This document shows, one piece after another, positions 22,839 to 24,479 of a stretch of 24,479 bases of DNA. This DNA is from an uncultured Collinsella sp. (GTDB lineage Bacteria > Actinomycetota > Coriobacteriia > Coriobacteriales > Coriobacteriaceae). Made by a program: the position numbers and the translations under genes. Under the pieces are notes generated by a model. The model was given only the letters and a program-made list of their open reading frames with translations, did not search any database and had not been told where the DNA came from. The stretch lies in assembly GCA_900541675.1 (NCBI GenBank), contig UQKU01000032.1:1-24479 (forward strand). The letters run 5' to 3'. The first letter of the stretch is position 1. Each line of letters begins with the position of its first letter.

Positions 22839-23336
22839 TTAGCGATAGTTGGTAAACTGCAGCGGCTGGCCGTAGTCCTGGTCGCGCAGGAACTGAATCA
22901 CCGTCTGAAGCGCATCCTTAGAGGCCGAGGTAACGCGCAGCTTATCGGCCTCGATGGTCACCTTGACCTTGAGCTTTTGATCCTTGATGTCCTTATTGAT
23001 CTTCTTGGCGGTCGCCTGGTCAATGCCCTCGACGATATGGCCGAGCACGCGCACGGTACCGCCCGAAGCCGCCTGCGGCGCGTCCCAAGAGACAGCCTTG
23101 AGGTCGATGCCGCGCTTGATGAGCTTAGAGCTCAGCACGTCAATGATCTGCTTGGAGACGAAATCGGCCGGGGCATTGATCGTAAAGAGCTTATCGCCCT
23201 TCGAAAGCTCGATGGTGGCGCCGGAGTCCTTGAGGTCATAGCGCTGAGAGATCTCGCGGGTGGTCTGTTGGAAGGCGTTATCGACCTCCTGCATATTGAC
23301 CTCGGACATAACGTCGAAGCTGGAATCTTTAGCCAT
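22839..23336 (-). CDS. YajQ family nucleotide-binding protein
   Basis: A 165-residue protein of the YajQ family. Characteristic segments are SSFDVMSEVNMQEVDNA (5-21), then REISQRYDLKDS (about 27-38), and IKDQKLKVKV with a closing YGQPLQFTNYR. Family members bind nucleotides, and some bind cyclic di-GMP; others affect RNA or phage transcription. The ligand here is not known. Start ATG 23336 follows AAAGGAAG. It lies 26 bases before rimO and after the RodZ-like gene on the same transcript. Confidence 0.93.
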   Translation of the reverse strand: MAKDSSFDVMSEVNMQEVDNAFQQTTREISQRYDLKDSGATIELSKGDKLFTINAPADFVSKQIIDVLSSKLIKRGIDLKAVSWDAPQAASGGTVRVLGHIVEGIDQATAKKINKDIKDQKLKVKVTIEADKLRVTSASKDALQTVIQFLRDQDYGQPLQFTNYR

Positions 23337-23362
23337 GGTTCTTCCTTTCGGTACGGGGAGCC

Positions 23363-24479
23363 TTAGTAGCTGTCGTACGAATAGCCATCTGAATCGTTCG
23401 CTGTCTGGCCGTCGGAGGCCGTGTCGGTACCGTCGGTAGACTGGGCGTCGGTACCGTCGGTAGACTGAGGGTCGGTGCCGTCTGCAGTATCGGTGCCGTC
23501 GGTACTCTCGCCATCCTCGGACTCTGTGGTCTCCTTCTTGGGAACGGTAATGGTCACGCGCGCCACACCCGATGTCTTGGTGTCATAGCGAACCTTTTCA
23601 CCGTTCTTGGTAACCGTGACATCGGAGGGCTTGGACGTGGTGATCTCGATCGAGGACTCGGGCGTGTACTCCTGCTCAAAGGGACCGGTTGCCTGGGCGC
23701 CGAAGACCGATTTACCGTCGACCTTGACCTCGATCCAGGCGGTCTTGCCCTTGGCAACGGAGACCTTGACCTTGATGACCTCGTCCTCTTTCTTTTTCGC
23801 GTTCACCTTGGCGGCATCGGAATCGGCAGAATCCGTCGCCTCGTCGGTGCCTTCATCCTCGTCAACAGATTCGGTCTTCTTGGAAGACTTCTTGGTCGTC
23901 GTCTTGGTGGCCGCGGGCGTCTCGGGCGTCGACTCGGGTGCAGAAGAGCCGCAGCCACGCAAGAGAACCACGATGAGCAAAATCAGCAGCAGCGCAACGG
24001 CACCGATGCCAGCGTAAACGATACGCGGATCGAGTCCGTTGTTCTGGGAGACGCGCCCGCCGCTGCGTGCGCGACTGGAGCCGCCACGGCCATTCCCCTG
24101 CGGCATACGGCCGCGACCGCTATCGGGACGACCACGATAGCCGCCTTGGCTCTGCGAGCCGCGCTGGCCCGAACGCGGCGCAAGCTCGCCACGGTTCTGA
24201 TAGCCACGCTGGCCAGAGCGAGGCGCCGAAGAGCGCTGCCCGTAAGGCTGCGATTGCGAACGGAGGCGCGGCGTCACCTGCGTGGTGTCGGCGTCGGCAT
24301 ATCCACCGTGGGAACGCCCGGCAGAAACTCCGCGATAACCACGACCGGAATAGCCACCGTCGCCGTAACCGGCGCGGGGATCGCGACTCAACCCGCGAGC
24401 GGCGGGAAGCGCACGGTCATCAGGCATGGGCGTACTGCGAAAGCGATCTCGCTGAGAACGAATCTCCTCGCTGGAGCCC
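23363..24479 (-). CDS. RodZ-like membrane protein with RGG-rich linker and DUF4115 domain (5' end outside window)
   Basis: At least 371 residues; the frame is open to the window edge, so the N-terminus (in RodZ a helix-turn-helix) is missing. The visible order is as follows. First comes a cytoplasmic Arg/Gly/Ser/Gln-rich region with repeated APRSGQRG and RGRP/GRGG units (24.05-24.43 kb). One transmembrane helix follows at about 24022-23957 (VYAGIGAVALLLILLIVVLL). Next is a Thr/Ser/Lys/acidic linker, then a RodZ C-terminal DUF4115-like beta domain (from KVKVSVAKGKTAWIEV to ITVP). It ends with a tail of STDGTD repeats. RodZ links the MreB cytoskeleton to cell shape, but no MreB gene is in view. 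The position ahead of rimO-pgsA-cinA-recA matches ymfM (rodZ) of Bacillus. RodZ assignment rests on topology, domain and context. Confidence 0.75.
   Translation of the reverse strand, partial: GSSEEIRSQRDRFRSTPMPDDRALPAARGLSRDPRAGYGDGGYSGRGYRGVSAGRSHGGYADADTTQVTPRLRSQSQPYGQRSSAPRSGQRGYQNRGELAPRSGQRGSQSQGGYRGRPDSGRGRMPQGNGRGGSSRARSGGRVSQNNGLDPRIVYAGIGAVALLLILLIVVLLRGCGSSAPESTPETPAATKTTTKKSSKKTESVDEDEGTDEATDSADSDAAKVNAKKKEDEVIKVKVSVAKGKTAWIEVKVDGKSVFGAQATGPFEQEYTPESSIEITTSKPSDVTVTKNGEKVRYDTKTSGVARVTITVPKKETTESEDGESTDGTDTADGTDPQSTDGTDAQSTDGTDTASDGQTANDSDGYSYDSY
23411..23515 (-). repeat. tandem repeats encoding STDGTD units in the RodZ-like tail
   Basis: A 21-base unit is repeated exactly at 23423-23443 and 23447-23467 (period 24 bases, 8 codons), with shorter degenerate copies up to about 23515. 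It encodes the units QSTDGTDA and QSTDGTDT, and ESTDGTD/TADGTDP before them. Such repeats can change number between strains. Confidence 0.8.

Noticed and set aside
20326..22842. An 838-codon open frame on the plus strand across cinA, pgsA and rimO
   Set aside because: It lies antisense to three well-recognised genes, has no recognisable domain, is biased in composition, and follows from GC-rich codon use on the other strand.

Overview
The window looks like chromosomal core DNA of an actinobacterium of class Coriobacteriia, most likely Collinsella or a close relative. This is inferred from gene content and order, not from a database search. It is GC-rich, densely coded, and has several 1-base TAATG junctions. 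It combines actinobacterial hallmarks (an FHA/GarA-like gene next to an FtsR-like MerR gene; a lexA / LysM / nrdR cluster) with a Firmicutes-like block (rodZ, rimO, pgsA, cinA, recA, rny, spoVS, miaB, miaA, hflX). I see no tRNA, rRNA, CRISPR array, phage or insertion sequence.

Layout. 1-3.6 kb (+): the end of a CDP-alcohol phosphatidyltransferase, an FHA protein, an FtsR-like MerR regulator, apt, and a secreted NlpC/P60 hydrolase ending at a terminator. 3.65-5.3 kb: a DegV lipid-binding protein (+) converging on a DUF1836 regulator (-); CTAG-containing inverted repeats lie in both promoter regions. 5.4-7.9 kb: thioredoxin reductase (-) divergent from an MGDG-synthase-like glycolipid glycosyltransferase (+). 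7.86-8.32 kb: a 463-bp convergent intergenic region holding two related large palindromes with the same core but different self-complementary arms. It also holds one further hairpin with a T run; I recognise nothing else there. 8.3-9.7 kb (-): a LysM membrane protein, nrdR and dut, with an 11-bp hairpin that buries the nrdR start codon. 9.7-11.2 kb: an SOS control region with three LexA-type boxes, then lexA and a coupled DUF1624 membrane protein (+). 11.2-18.1 kb (-): rny, a GHKL ATPase-fold protein, spoVS, miaB, miaA and hflX from a promoter at about 18.07-18.10 kb. 18.2-20.1 kb (-): recA-recX from a promoter whose spacer contains a perfect LexA box. 20.2-24.5 kb (-): a RodZ-like protein (5' end outside the window), yajQ, rimO, pgsA and cinA, ending at a terminator.

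How it works together. Two LexA-box promoters (recA-recX and the LysM protein) plus the lexA leader form a small SOS regulon. It links DNA repair to a likely division or envelope inhibitor, and possibly to the DUF1624 protein. dut and nrdR are the dNTP-control arm. rny, miaA/B, hflX and rimO form an RNA and translation group. pgsA, the partial phosphatidyltransferase, the glycosyltransferase, DegV, RodZ and NlpC/P60 form an envelope group.
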